From Poa pratensis (Eukaryota > Streptophyta > Magnoliopsida > Poales > Poaceae): 64,000 nucleotides of DNA. This document shows positions 22,433 to 34,684 of the stretch, piece by piece (position 1 is the first letter of the stretch; every line of letters starts with the position of its first letter). The position numbers and the translations under genes were made by a program. The notes under the pieces were generated by a model. It was not told where the DNA came from. It saw only the letters and a list, made by a program, of their open reading frames with translations, and did no database searches. Location: NCBI GenBank assembly GCA_947311845.1, contig CAMZMU010000041.1, positions 133,211,505-133,275,504 of the forward strand, given 5' to 3'.

Positions 22433-22995
22433 TGAAGGCTACTATGAGAAGCAAATATGAAGTCATGAGCTTTCTTTTTTTTCTACCTTTTATACTTTTT
22501 GTTCTTCGATCTGGGTTCGATCACCAAGCCAAAGGCGATGAGCTTGGTGCATCAGAGTGCACACATGGATGTGTGCCTTTGTTTGGGTCCTTGAAGTAGG
22601 CCTTTTTAGAAGCACAAAGGAGATGTGGAGATTTGTACAAACGAAATTGTTATATTGATTGTTGATTACTTATCATCATGCGTGTTGCTTTTGTATCCGG
22701 TTCTCAAGTCACTTTATGCTATATTACTCATGTTGGTTGGTTGTGACTTGTGAGGGTATATCATCTGTTTCTACAATTCTTAGCTCGATTCCAAGGCTAA
22801 TACTTGAAGAAGAAAACTCTTAGATGCAGTGGAAAGTGATACCAGCGAAGATCGAGCATTGGAATAATGTTTTGATCAGTTTGCCAGTACATGGTAGAAC
22901 CAAATTGGATAGAACTTCCACCTATCTAGGTGACAGAGAATGCAAACACGCCGAACTTATAATGCAGCACATGTGGTTTCTCTCGTTTCAGCAAA
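22433..22995. other. Aux/IAA 3' UTR and intergenic
   Basis: The first 250 or so bases are T-rich and presumably hold the 3' UTR; no perfect AATAAA is present. Nothing else recognised. Confidence 0.45.
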
Positions 22996-23002
22996 GCATT
23001 TT

Positions 23003-23277
23003 AGGGCATTCTCGATTCAAAGGAATTTCAAGGCTATTCCGTACGATTTCAATCTGCTTATAGAGATTGATTTATAGGATAAAAAACGGTATGAATGTTA
23101 CCTATGAGCCACTTTTTGCACCGGATTCCAAACAGAAATTTCCACTTAAATTCCTATGCTGTACTAAACCAACACATCTTGGTCCCCATTCCTGTATGGT
23201 GTTCGGTTCTGTAAGATTCAACGAGGACCTAACATTACATTCCTGCGTTTCAAAACCCTGCGAACCAAAGAGAGGCT
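23003..23277. mobile_element. Degenerate Tourist/Harbinger-type MITE
   Basis: The left end GGGCATTCTCGATTCAAAGG resembles the left end of the better-preserved MITE at 60107, and the right end (GCGAACCAAAGAGAGGCTC) reads as its degenerate complement. No clear TSD. Confidence 0.4.
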
Positions 23278-23558
23278 CTCTTGAATCTTATCCCAAACAG
23301 TACAAAGAAATGGCAACTTGTTCGATCCAAATCTTTAGCCCATGTTCAAGAACAGATTGACTTGAAACGAAAGCACGCAAGATATAACTTAACCATGTGC
23401 TACGAAGATTAGAAATTTTGATTGATCAAGGACTAATTGCTGGTCAATGGATCCAATGCCAATTCTAGTTTTTTTTAGTGAAATGTCAATTCTAACTGGC
23501 CGGAGTAAGACGAGGGAAATAGATCCGCCAAGACTGGTCAAGCAAGCAACACACACGG

Positions 23559-23816
23559 CTATACCTGGCCATGGGAAGCCCGGCCCGACCCAAAATTCCA
23601 GGGCCTGGGTCACCATGGGCCTGTCCGTGGGTGGGCCTAGGCCTCAGATTTAGGCCCGAATGTCGCATGGGCCTAGGCCTGGGCTTTGTATATTGACGTT
23701 TTCAGGAAGAAGCCCGGCCCGAGGCCCGAAAGCCCGATAGGATTTTGCGCTTATGGGAGGGCCTGGGCCTGAAATATAGCCCCGAAGGTCGGATGGGCCT
23801 GGGCCTGCAGGTATAG
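23559..23816. mobile_element. GGCC-rich MITE with short TIR and 6-bp direct flank
   Basis: It starts CTATACCTGGCC and ends with CTGCAGGTATAG, a 9-bp inverted repeat. It is flanked by ACACGG on both sides (23553-23558 and 23817-23822). The interior is two roughly 125-bp units, each opening GAAGCCCGGCCCGA and rich in GGGCCTGGGCCT. No coding capacity. Confidence 0.65.
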
Positions 23817-23822
23817 ACACGG

Positions 23823-24280
23823 CCCATGCAAACCGGCCTGCATCTCGTTGTCAACACATGCGCCAGTCGATCCATGGGCGGACAGCATCCATGTGGTGCA
23901 CATGAGGGCTGGATCCAAGCATCATCCACTGACATCAATTAAATCAAGCTAGACCTTTATCAGCACCACAATACGAAATTACATAAACTGCTTGCAGTAA
24001 TAATCTAATAGAAACATAACTGAAATCGAAGCCTTGTGCATTCAGGGATGGAGTTGGTTTGGGTGCTGGAGAAGTGGAGAGGATGGTGCCTGGAGAAACG
24101 GTAGGTACATGTGCTCTTCAGAAAAGAAAAAAAGAGAACATCCTAGACAAACTTTTCGGTGCAAATCATCATGTCTATTCAGGTCCAACTAGAGGAGCAT
24201 CAAAGTATATCTTGCTGCTTTGATGTGCACCCCTCAACACACCTCAATCCTAATACATGTTGCGAGATCTTTGACAGTGC
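23823..24280. other. Intergenic, nothing recognised
   Basis: No motif or coding-like frame found before the retroposon TSD. Confidence 0.4.
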
Positions 24281-24302
24281 AAAGATCTCGCAAGTATCAT
24301 CT

Positions 24303-25561
24303 CGCAAGATCTTAGGACCCCGTACCTCCTCGCGTCGCCCCTCCCAGGCGACCGGGGAGGCGACCAACCCAGCCCCGCCGCCACCCACCTCCCTCCCTCC
24401 TCTCTCCCTCGTCGTCCCCAGAGGCGGCGCGCCGGACAAATGTCGTCCGCCGCCGGTGATGGGGGCGGCGGGGATCTGGATCCTGCGGCCCCGGGCTGCA
24501 GCTTTGGAGGAAGCTGCGGCGCCGGTCTCCTCCCGCGTGCCGGCGGCCGGCGACCCTCGCCGGCGCTCCCCTCTTCCCCCGCTCTGTGGTGTCTCCGTGC
24601 GCCGCCGGTTGCGGCTGCGGGCGGCAGCTGTGCCGACGCGGATTCCCCGGGCTCGATCTGGGCCCCAGATGGGTTCGGCGGGCCCAATCGCGGGCCTCCT
24701 TCTCTCCCTTGGCATCCCGGCATTGGCAGGCGGCCGGTGTGCGGGATGGTGGTGGTTTGGTGCGGCCAGCCGACCTCGGGGTCAGAGCGGCACGGCCGCC
24801 GGCGAGCATGGTCCCGGCCTTGGTCTCCCGACGACGGTGACGCTCGTGGGCGTCATCACCTTGATGAAGGCGTCGTTGAGGGCGGTCTCGCGCTCCGTCC
24901 CGATTGCTCCAGGGGAAACCCTCGACCCGGTTCCACCGGGTCTGGCGATGGCGACACTCTGTGTCGTGCTCCCTCTTGAGGGCATCGCTTTGGAGCTGGA
25001 TTCGGCTGGAGGGACGTGTGGCTTTGGCGGTGGTTGGGCTCCTCTTCTTGCTCTCCTCTCGGCGTTGTCTCTCCGTGGTCATGATGCTCGAGCTTCTACG
25101 GGGGGCTGGATTCCCTCCTCTGACGACGGTTAACGGCTCGGGCCAGGGCCGGTGAAGCTTCCTGGGTGTCGACTCGGCTGCGTGACGCCCTTCGATTACG
25201 CTGTTGGCTGTTGTGTTTAGCCTCGGCGATGCATGGCCCTTCGTCCTAAGGTGAGGACTCGGCGATGTGCTGCCCTTCGGCTGCTCCAGCACCATCGTGG
25301 CTGGTCTCAGCAGAATGGAGCCTTTCGTCTACGGCGGTGCAGTTTCCTGTGCACTGGCGTCCAACGGTTACCGGAAGAAGATGAGGGTTGAAGGCTCTCC
25401 CTGCGGGGTTAGTGCTTAGTGCCATGTTGTAGGCTTGTTTCCTTTTATTTCCCCCCTTTGTGCATCCTTGTAATTCTGGTTCACTTGAACCCATTAAACA
25501 GAAAATGAATACAATTCAGGTGGGGGGTCTTCTCCCTCCCCCGGTGACCATTCAAAAAAAA
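24303..25561 (+). mobile_element. GC-rich non-coding poly(A) retroposon, copy 2 (about 20-bp TSD)
   Basis: Flanked by AGATCTCGCAAGTATCATCT at 24283-24302 and 25564-25583 (two or three preceding A residues also match, merging with the tail). The 3' end is a run of 13 A. The first 900 bp are very GC-rich. The block GGCGACACTCTGTGTCGTGC (about 24949) matches copy 1 at 10384-11885 in sequence and relative position. The 324-codon frame starting at 24159 begins before the insertion and crosses its left TSD, so it is not a gene. Confidence 0.82.
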
Positions 25562-25583
25562 AAAGATCTCGCAAGTATCATCT

Positions 25584-25918
25584 GCAAACGTTTTTTAGCA
25601 AGTTAGTGACAACAGATCGGTGGTTGTGTCATCTCACTTGGGAGCATGCATGTCACTTGTCAGACAGACTCAACTGATGATGTACCATTTCTCAGATAGT
25701 AGAGGTTCTCGTACAATTGTCATGTTTAAATTTGTCAATACTACACTGACGTAGAACAGATGGGCGCACACCTCACTAACAAGCTTCCAGGGCCTACCTA
25801 TGTACAGCAAAATTGGGACGGCGTGGATGAACTAGCTCGATAACACAGCTTTCTACATTATAATAGATAGTGGAACTGGATAATTGGGGAATCAGAAGGT
25901 TCCTCCCTGCAGCCAGAC
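25584..25918. other. OSB 3' flank
   Basis: Probable 3' UTR of the minus-strand OSB gene and intergenic sequence; no repeat found. Confidence 0.4.
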
Positions 25919-28900
25919 TTAGTTGTTGGCGTCGGATGTCATGAAGTCATCAGCATACATGAAAGAGACTGGTTTTCTCTCCTTTTCTTGCATAGAACCC
26001 ATTCTCGAGTCCAGAATAGCCAACTGGGAGATAACCCAATTTGGGTTGTTCCTCCCATCAACCCACAGTGCTTCGCCAGTGCTCTTATGCTTAAAGTCCG
26101 GGTACTTCGGGTTCTTCTGTTGACACGTACAAGGCAAATTAGTCATCGTTGTATGGATTAGGGAGTATTATGGTCATAAACGTATGAACTAAAGATAATC
26201 GAAGCAATCTCCAGCACATATTTCTTCGAAGATAAAGTATGATAGCCAAACAAATTATTGATGCAAACAAATAAAAACATTAATAAAAAATGCAACCAAC
26301 TGCTATGATAATGATTGTGGGGACTGGCAAAGGAAGATAGCATGAAATTTCATAACCTAATACAATGTGGGTGAACCTGACATGATGAGTCATTTTGCAA
26401 GATATTATGCGGAAGTAGCTCCTACTGGAGATTCAAACAAACTTAAAATAACCACTAACCCATGCATTACAATATGGCATAGCATGGAGAGCGGGTTATG
26501 CAAACCGATTTTATTTGGGAGTCAAATTTACAAATTCAAAAAAATTGTGAAGTTATCCTCATTTCAGTGTGCCTCCAAAACTGGAATCTCCAAATTCTAT
26601 AAATGTTTGGCAAGATGCAGAAGAGAAATTCCTTGATAACTGTCCGTAAAGGAAATTCCTCGAGAACTAACAACTCACAACGATAAGTAAATAGAGAGGG
26701 GAAAAACCTGAAAGTTGATTTCCTCCTTTTTTTTTGTCACTCCTAATGGCATTTTTGTTTAAACCATAAAATCACAAGGGAAAACACTATATATATACAA
26801 AAGTGAATGAAAAAGTGAAAAAAAATGCTAACGCGTTATCTTTGTATCGGTCAGTCATCATAATCCCTCTCCTCTCACAGTACACTAGTTTGCTTGATGC
26901 TAGCGCATACTGCCAGATCTCACCCTCTCCCTCTCTCGTGTCAATGATCAGTGAACATAGCTACTGCAAGGTATCGAGATGAAATGACACTGGCGATAAG
27001 TTTCACTCTCCAACCGGTCCCTCCCCCCCCTGAATTTATGGATACTATTCCCCAGCAAATAAGATTGCTGCTGAACCCTAAATCAGATCAAACAACCTAG
27101 ATCACATCTTGAATCTGGTCACCGTGCACCCTGTAACTATGGTGTACTATAACATATCATGGTGATAAATTACATATGCTTAGATTAGTGTCTTTTTACA
27201 TATCTTGCTAAATCTGTGTGAGTTTTTCTTTTCTTTTTTGCACGGATCTGTGTGAGCATGTAACACTGACATGAGAGACATATAATGCATAACCCACTAA
27301 AATTCAATTGCGAAACTGAAGCAGAAATATTGCTACAGTATTTGCGTGACTAAGCTGGCACATTATTAATCCTAGAAGCTAGATGTAAGGCATGCAAACT
27401 TCCGTGGAGGGCAGCAGGGCACGCTTCTTGACTTTTGGAAGCTCCATGCTACATTTTTGTTTCAAGGGCGATACACAAGCCCTAATTCTTGAGTTTTGAC
27501 ACCTTTATCAAATTTGTTTTCCATGTTGTCTACATTCCACTACCGCTATGTGGATCTATATTATTTCATTCACTTTTCTAGGAATATTTCAGCATTTCTT
27601 AGGTGGTTTTAGTATTTTTGATGATTAGGCAATTAGCAGTGTGGTCCATGTTTTATTTTTCATTGGATAAACCCTCCTAAAAAGTGTCGGTGGTTGGCCT
27701 AAAAGAACAGACGTTAACGCAACGGAAATAATAAATGATAACACATCTGTAATGCCATGAAAAGAATAAAAGAAAGAGGATATAACCTTATCTTTCCTGT
27801 TATCCCACCAGTCAAGCGGATTAGCGAAGAACGCTTGCCACAGTGCTTCAGTTGAACGAGAGGAAGAACTCATGTAATCCCCTTTTCTATTCTCAGTTGA
27901 GGCAGAGGTAGAATCATTGTCAAAATAATTTCCCTGCTTTCCACCTTTGATTCACAGCAAAGAGTCAGCCTTTCATATTTTTAAAGTATATATTATAACA
28001 CATTAACACCAATAAACAGCTACACAGGACCCAGTTATGAGTATCACTGGCCTAGAGTCAGCCATAAAAGTTAAGACGAGGCAACACAGATACAGTATAG
28101 ATGTAAGTTACTAAGTTTCACACAAAAAGGCTTAGTAAACCATCTATAAAATATGAGGAAATTCAGGGTGCGAATATGTGACAATCAATTGCATTTATAA
28201 AGAGTACTCAGCGGCTGAAAGGAGACAGAAGAATGCACAAGGCATGTGCGTTTTCTTCTTATTTTGAGGATAATATGTGCTATCTCTTTCCCTTGAATAG
28301 GAAAGAGTATTTATCGTGTGTTGTAAATTTTGTTGCCACGATAAATTTGAGCAAACATCTAACAGCCATTTCTGCAATCTAAGTAACATTTTATCTTTCA
28401 AAAGATGCCCAAGATAATACTTTAAGCTTTGTGAAAACGTTCTTAAAGCGCGCAGCGAAATGCATATGTTGAATAGAGGGTCTTATCACAAGTGACTTTG
28501 AAGACTAAATGCAAATAGCCAAGCTCCAGAATGATTATAGATGTTGAAATTTGACAGTTTGAAGGTCAAGTGGGCAGTACAAAGCGGTTACTGTAATATT
28601 GTCTGCTGAAAGTAAATATCGCCGACAGACAAATATGTAACCAGACGAAAATATCAACAGGTGAGAGGAGGAGGAGCAGTAGTTTTATGATACAGACTAT
28701 AGATATCAGCATGCCGGTGTGACTTAGATCCATACCTTGGGGATCCTGGCTTGACTCTTGTTCATATAATCGCACAGGTTGGAAGGACTCAATGAACTTA
28801 AACTCCTGAACAACAACCTGCAAAATATATGATACCAATCATAATCACGAGAAAGAAGGATGATGACAACATCATGGATATATAATCATGGTAACCCAAA

Positions 28901-30147
28901 TACAAAATATTAGCAGAAATGTACCTTGTAGTAAACCTGGCGTTTCTCAGGCCCCTCATCAACAGTATCTGACACAAGCCGTCCAGAAACAAATATTTTG
29001 TCTCCTTTTTTCACATGCTCAGAGGCTGCAACAGCCAGGTCGTCCCAAAATGCAAGAGTTACCCTACAACCACCGCCACATCATACATTTAAAGATTATG
29101 AATCAATACTAAGAATTTCACGGACAATAATCTCAAGCATCATTTAACAGATATGCGTGCACAACTTCCATAGCAACAAAGGTACAGCTCCAACTTATGC
29201 ACAGTCAATGCTATATACTTTTGGCTTTCGGTTAGTATATACTGATGAGAAGGGAACATGATCATTCCATCATGAAAAGCTGAGTTTCACCATTAATCTG
29301 TTAATCATGCTCTCAGCTTCACGCCCTATCAGCAAAATGCTCTCGGTGTCATGCTTAATCTGTTAAACGATCCACAAAACCATTTGCTGATTCTAAATCT
29401 TGTTGAGTGGTATATAGTTCTTACGGCTAGCTAGTAAACTCAAGGAAGCACCCACTTACACCTTTTTCCCGTCCCAACTAAAGTCCCTTTGCAAACTGAG
29501 GCCTCACTCTATTGCAAGGACCGCACATGGTGCATGATGGTTCAATTAGCAATACGTAACTGTTAAGGCCATTTCAGTACTATCTCCTTATTAACAATTT
29601 CACATTAGCAGCAAATTGACAATTAGCTGCACCACTCACGAACAAAGCTTCCCCTGTGACCATGGCCCAATGATGGTACCGAAAAAAGGGGTAAATTGCA
29701 CCCCTCTGCATATTGTTGAACATTTCGCAGCACGTAAGTACAACCATGGCCTAGCATAGCTGAGGCAATGCTGAAAAATTACCACGTGGTCTCGGTGGCC
29801 GACTTCCAGACGGCAATGCGGCCCCGGGCGACGGAGGCGCCGCTAGGAAGCTGCCGCAGCTCGACGTCGGTGCCCACCGTCCCTATAAGCCGCACCGAGT
29901 TGCAGAGGTCCTTGCTCCACGGGATCTCGTCCGGCCGCGGCGTCGTCGGAGCCGCCTGCTGCGTCGCGGCGGCATCGCCGCCGTAGCCGGCCGAGCAGCG
30001 GAGCCGGCCGCTTCGCGAGAGCGGCGACGGCGGCGGGCGGAGAAGGGAGGAGCTGAGGAGGATGCGGCGGCGGGTGGGGGTTGGGCTCAAGGTAGGGTTT
30101 AGGGTTTTGAGCGGGGAGGCGAGGGCGAGGAGCGAGAGGAGAGCCAT
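25919..30147 (-). CDS. OSB: OSB-type organellar single-stranded DNA-binding protein (5 exons)
   Basis: Exons on the minus strand are 30147-29783, 29063-28925, 28817-28736, 27944-27787 and 26116-25919, all at GT..AG junctions, giving 313 codons. Residues 1-60 are Ser/Pro/Arg-rich and Asp/Glu-free, as in a transit peptide. An OB-fold SSB domain follows (about 82-190; SVRLIGTVG, then TTWVTLAFWDDLA and KGDKIFVSGRL). A PDF motif spans the exon 4/5 joint (about 239-288: LDWWDNRKDK, NPKYPDFKHK, DSRMG), which defines plant OSB proteins. Known members bind ssDNA in mitochondria or plastids and restrain illegitimate recombination; which organelle is meant here is open. There is one PDF motif. The start is the ATG at 30145-30147; an upstream in-frame ATG at 30180 is less likely because transit features begin with MALLSLL. 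TatA ends 440 bp upstream. Confidence 0.92.
26117..27786. other. OSB intron 4 (1.67 kb)
   Basis: The longest OSB intron, AT-rich. I see no bounded transposon in it. Confidence 0.6.
27945..28735. other. OSB intron 3 (0.8 kb)
   Basis: AT-rich; nothing recognised. Confidence 0.6.
29064..29782. other. OSB intron 1 (0.7 kb)
   Basis: Its donor GTAATT follows the Trp codon of TTW; no repeat recognised. Confidence 0.6.
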
Positions 30148-30587
30148 GGCGATAATTTCGGATTTTGCTTTCCTTTCCACTCGAGAGTGGAGTGGCCTCG
30201 TGAGTTTATTGCCGGCGAAAAGGTGCTGCTTCTTCCATCTCTGCCGCGGTGGGGGCCGAAACTTGCGGCTATAGTGGCTGACAATATGGGCCCACCTGCT
30301 AGTGTCTCAACTATTATCAGCGTGTCAGCCACAATTCTTCACTGCAGTGTTCCAACATTTTTTCACTGGAGAACAGCCGATTAACCCCTAAGATTGATAT
30401 ACTTCACAATTGACCTCATACATTAGCAACAAGGTAATTTCACAGATTCGTCTTCCCTTGTTACAAATAATATATATCGCCGCACAGCCTGCAAGAACAT
30501 AAAAAAGAAAGGAGCAATGTGCTAAGACATCACACTGGTTTTACATACACAACTCTTCTAGTCCGCGAGCCTCGAAAGGACCTGTCC

Positions 30588-33500
30588 TCATGTGCTCTCT
30601 TTCCTACTCGATGCCTCTAGCTCCTGGTTCTCTTCGCCGTCGCTGCTAACCGCCGTGGGGGTTGCAGGTGGAGGCTGGTCGCCGCCATCCTCGGGTTCTT
30701 TCTTCAGCTCCGTTTCGAATTCCTTGGCTGCCTGAATGATTTTACAGTAACAGGTAAGGAAACAAGTCATAAACTGGAAACGGATGGTCTGCATACAGTA
30801 AAATGTTTGTAACAGTAATGTGACTTTAGATCATCCACTGCACGTGATTGTGAGCCTTTAATATCATATCAGGATCTTAAGTCAGCAATGCTAATGCATA
30901 AAGCTGATTTCATATGTGGTGACAGATTATCAAACAACTTGCAGCGATGTGGATATATGGATGTCATACTTCTCACCATTGTGGAATTCTAATTAACATA
31001 TGGTAAACTGGCGAAGCACATAAATCCTTGCCTAACGGATGGCCATAGCCTGTTGTTGGTTCACATTTCATATTCTATTCCTGAACAACTTTGTAATAAC
31101 AAGATACTGTAAGCTACTCCTTTTTTAACAGGGAGTAAATTTCATATTCTATTCTTGAATGTCTTTGTAATAACAAGATACTGAACACTAACATGTGAAC
31201 AAGCACATGGCCCAAGTATTGGCAGTGCTTATTTTCAGTCATTCAGAGGCAGTGAACATAGAGTGTGCAAAGTGGCCAAGGTGTGCAGGTAGCTAAGAGT
31301 TAATCAAGCTCTTCACAATATATCAACAAATACTAGGTCCTAGGTATATAGCTATACTGGATAGGCACACACTCTCATCTTGACACTCGACAGTTTTCAT
31401 TTTAAGATATGTAGAGGCAGTGAAGGGGGAGCATGCAAACACTTGCTTTTGATTCTGAATCCAGCACTACTCCCTCCGTCCTCAAATAAGTGGACATATA
31501 GAAATTAGAAGACAAATTATGGAATGGATTAAAAAATACATTGGGAATGTGCAAACCACCATCTCTCTCCTCCTCAATTTCCCCACCTCCAATGAGCTAA
31601 GTGCATGTAGAATATGAGGATGTCATGCATTGAACATTATTGGCCTTGATTCCCGTGTAAGGAGAGAGAAGCATTTTTTTTCACTTCAAAGTGCATTGGG
31701 AATATAGATGTACACTCTTTTGTGGACAAATTTCAAACCTAAACGTCCACTTATTCGAGGACGGAGGGAGTATGTGATTCGGATATTTGACCGTAATGCA
31801 TATCATAACGTATCACTGCTGAAGGAGGAAATCCATGTATCCACGTAATCAAGTTTGTGCACTGCAAAATCCTGCCTAGCTATTTATTTAGCGTAACTCC
31901 TTTTTCCCCTCCAGTACTTATCCCATATTCTCATTATCTCTAGGGCAAATCAAAATCACACTATAGCACATAGACCCCAGCTCCAAGACCCACACTCATG
32001 CTGGCCCATGCATCAGCAAGTGCAGGCACAAATCAGCACGGTAGCATGAACTTGAGGGAATGGGACAACCACACACATTTAGACGAGATAACCCAATGAC
32101 GGACAGCAGACAACAGCATGAACACAGACCAAGATCGTCTACAAAGGCATACAGGCACATATATCCACCGAATGAATTCCATGAGGGCTTGACCTGATAA
32201 CACGAAATGGACAGACTATCTCAACTTGGCTATTGGCAAAATGGACAGACTGATCAAGCTTAAAGATTTGAACAATACCAAACTCTCCCATCTTGATTGA
32301 TAAGTTTCTCCCAACAACCTATATGCCCTGATTGGCACACTTCTGCTCAATGAAAATGCTTGAGCTGTGAGCACTGGGCCCCCACCTTAGTTCAGTTCAG
32401 GTTTAAATGAATGGAAAGGTAGAACATGTGTAAAGAGTAGCAGCAAACACACTCACAGTTACACTAAGTAATATAGCAGAGCAGATAGCAACCACGAATG
32501 CCCAGATAATCTACTTCAGCTAATCGGCACAAAGCACCCCATAGTATTAAAGCTCAAACGTTTCAGCTATTTGACTATCTGAATTAGTCATCTAGAAATC
32601 GAGTACTGATTTTCAGTTAACCATCTTTTTGACTGTTTGTTAAATGCCAGGATTTCTTAAGACAAATAATTTCACTATTTTAAGCATTGCAAACTGTTAT
32701 GGGTGTGGACACAGCACCTGGCCCAAGTTATGGGCACAATCCTGTTGACGACGCTGTAGCACAACAGATCCTAATCTCGCGTGAACAGTAACTCTGCCCA
32801 TAACTTGAGCTCGGGGCTGGGTTCATGCCCATGACACAAACGTGGGTAGCAAAACTGTGCTATGTGCCAACATGCCAACTATATCAGCAACAGAAGAAAA
32901 GTGCATTTCATAATCTCTATCATTCACAGTAAGTTGCACAGATAAGAGTGCACAAGAACAGATTACGGTTGGGCTCTCGAACTTCTATCAACGAACTGCA
33001 TCACAACGGTCTAAACACAAACACTTCAAACGAAAATATAAGCATTCTAGAATTGAGGAATCCCATCTACTTCCTGTGGAGGTGCAGATAAGAGCTACAA
33101 AATATTCCACCCCTCATCCCCAGACCCATGCATTCCCCTGAACCAAAACCCAAGAATAGAATGGACAAATTTTGACCCATAAGTCTGTGTACTAGCATAA
33201 TTCTTACTTCTAAGTGAATATGCCTAAACTTCACGACGTATTCAAGTGACACTGTACTTTTTTTTTTAGAAAGCTTGCGTGCATTCATTCACCATAAGAA
33301 CAAGTACAAGAAATTGAACACACACACGCTACAGATTTGAGGAAGAACACCGAAACTACACCCACACGCAGGAGAAAGCTGCAACAATACCGCCAACACC
33401 ACAAACCTGGGAGAGAACACCTCCAAACCTTGTTGATGGCTGCATGATCCACCTGACGCAAGCACCAGGATCGTCGACGATGAACGAGCACAGCCAGGCT

Positions 33501-34082
33501 GCCCTCTCCTCCACCAGCTCCGGACACCGCCAGCAGCCCAGCTGCGCCGGAACCACCACCCATCTTCCTCGAAGATTCAACATATTTTCTAACAACCTCT
33601 TTTATGTTTCCAATTTGTACCATAACTTTGTGCTAGCATAGCAATGCCTGGTAGCAGTGTGCTGAGTGGGCAATAGGTGCCAGAGAGAAGCCATAAACAT
33701 TACCATCACTCGAAAAATTCCTAATTTAGGGTCCAATCCTCACCTGCTGGAAGCTCTTGACGGTCTTGCCGACGCTGCGGCCGATCTCGGGGAGCTGCTT
33801 GGGCCCGAACAGCAGAGCGGCCACGCCAGCGATGACGACCATCTCAGGGACGCCGAGCCCGAAGAGGCACTTGCACCCAAGCGCACCGCCACCGGCGCCC
33901 GTCCGCCTCGGCCGCGCGGCCACCGCGACGGAGGCCGCCGCCACCGCGAGACCGCTGCCGGCGGCGAAGGAGGACGCCCTTGAGGAGAGCCCCGCGGCGG
34001 CGAGGTGCGCCCGGTACGCCGTATTCCTCGCCGGCGGTGGCGCTAGGAAGGAAGAGTAGGTGGCGACTGGAGCAATCCCCAT
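30588..34082 (-). CDS. TATA: Sec-independent (Tat) translocase subunit TatA/Tha4, chloroplast thylakoid (2 exons)
   Basis: Exon 1 is 34082-33744 (GTGAGG donor) and exon 2 is 30731-30588 (CAG acceptor), giving 160 codons. Residues 1 to about 72 are an Ala/Ser/Arg-rich transit peptide. The mature part has the canonical TatA layout: one membrane helix (VPEMVVIAGVAALLF, 78-92) with the essential membrane glutamate Glu80, the FGP hinge (92-94), and an amphipathic helix (KQLPEIGRSVGKTVKSFQQ) that runs across the exon joint into AAKEFETELKKE, then an acidic, Pro-rich stromal tail. In the delta-pH pathway it oligomerises with TatC-Hcf106 to move folded proteins into the lumen. The short tail and lack of the longer HCF106 C-terminus favour TatA/Tha4 over HCF106/TatB. 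The 3.0-kb intron holds two transposon insertions. Confidence 0.93.
31470..31770. mobile_element. Stowaway MITE in the TatA intron
   Basis: Starts CTCCCTCCGTCC and ends GGACGGAGGGAG, flanked by TA on both sides (31468-31469, 31771-31772). 301 bp with complementary sub-ends (CAAATAAGTGGACAT versus GTCCACTTATTCG). Confidence 0.92.
33256..33640 (-). mobile_element. Retroposed (LINE-like) 3' fragment in the TatA intron
   Basis: On the minus strand the segment ends CACGCAAGCTTTCTA followed by about ten A, consistent with a poly(A) tail. The interior is GC-rich and contains a short frame without known domains. The 5' limit and TSD are not resolved. Confidence 0.45.
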
Positions 34083-34202
34083 GGCTGCTGCTCGCTCGGT
34101 ACAGCCGGAGTGGTCGGAAACTGTAGTTGCGATGGGATAACGTTTTGTGGTTTCCGCGTGACGACATTTTTGGACATGGAGGCATGGAGCATCACGTGAC
34201 AT

Positions 34203-34684
34203 TTTTCTCTCTTTTTTTCTTCTTCTTTTGAGTACTAATAATATGGCCCGTCATTAATATGGTCCGGCCCATAAAAAATCTATCAAATTGGTCCAATTGT
34301 TTTTTCTTTGTGAGGGGCTCATGGGCTTTTGTTAATCGTACAATATTTTGTACCTGAAAAATCAGTTTTTTTCTACGACCATTATCACCCTGGTTCCATG
34401 ATCCAAAATAAAAGAAGATCAAAACTAATTTCGAGAAAAATTTACTATACACGTGGAGAAACCTATGTAGATTCTATAAAAACAGCCTATGCATTGCTCT
34501 TCAGCACCTGGAAGATGCACATAATCACCACCATCGCAGACACTCCCGCCTCATGGATCATGCAAGCAAAACACTAGTGCTCGATTTGCGGTTACTGAAT
34601 TGTAGTGCACTATGCTTGTTTTATAATATGTTGTTAAAAACAGCCACAAAGGAGATAAAAATGGGTTGGCCGGTTGTGCAAAGT
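34203..34684. other. Intergenic upstream of TatA
   Basis: AT-rich; the proximal promoter of TatA should lie at its left end (34083-34250), but no convincing TATA box is seen. Confidence 0.4.

Larger units (their letters stand above)
30732..33743. other. TatA intron (3.0 kb)
   Basis: A single intron carrying the Stowaway MITE at 31470-31770 and a poly(A)-tailed retroposed segment at 33256-33640. The rest is AT-rich without recognised features. Confidence 0.7.

Noticed and set aside
24159..25133. 324-codon plus-strand frame and overlapping 327-codon minus frame
   Set aside because: The plus frame begins before the retroposon and crosses its left TSD; both are GC-driven, Pro/Arg/Ala-rich and lack domains.
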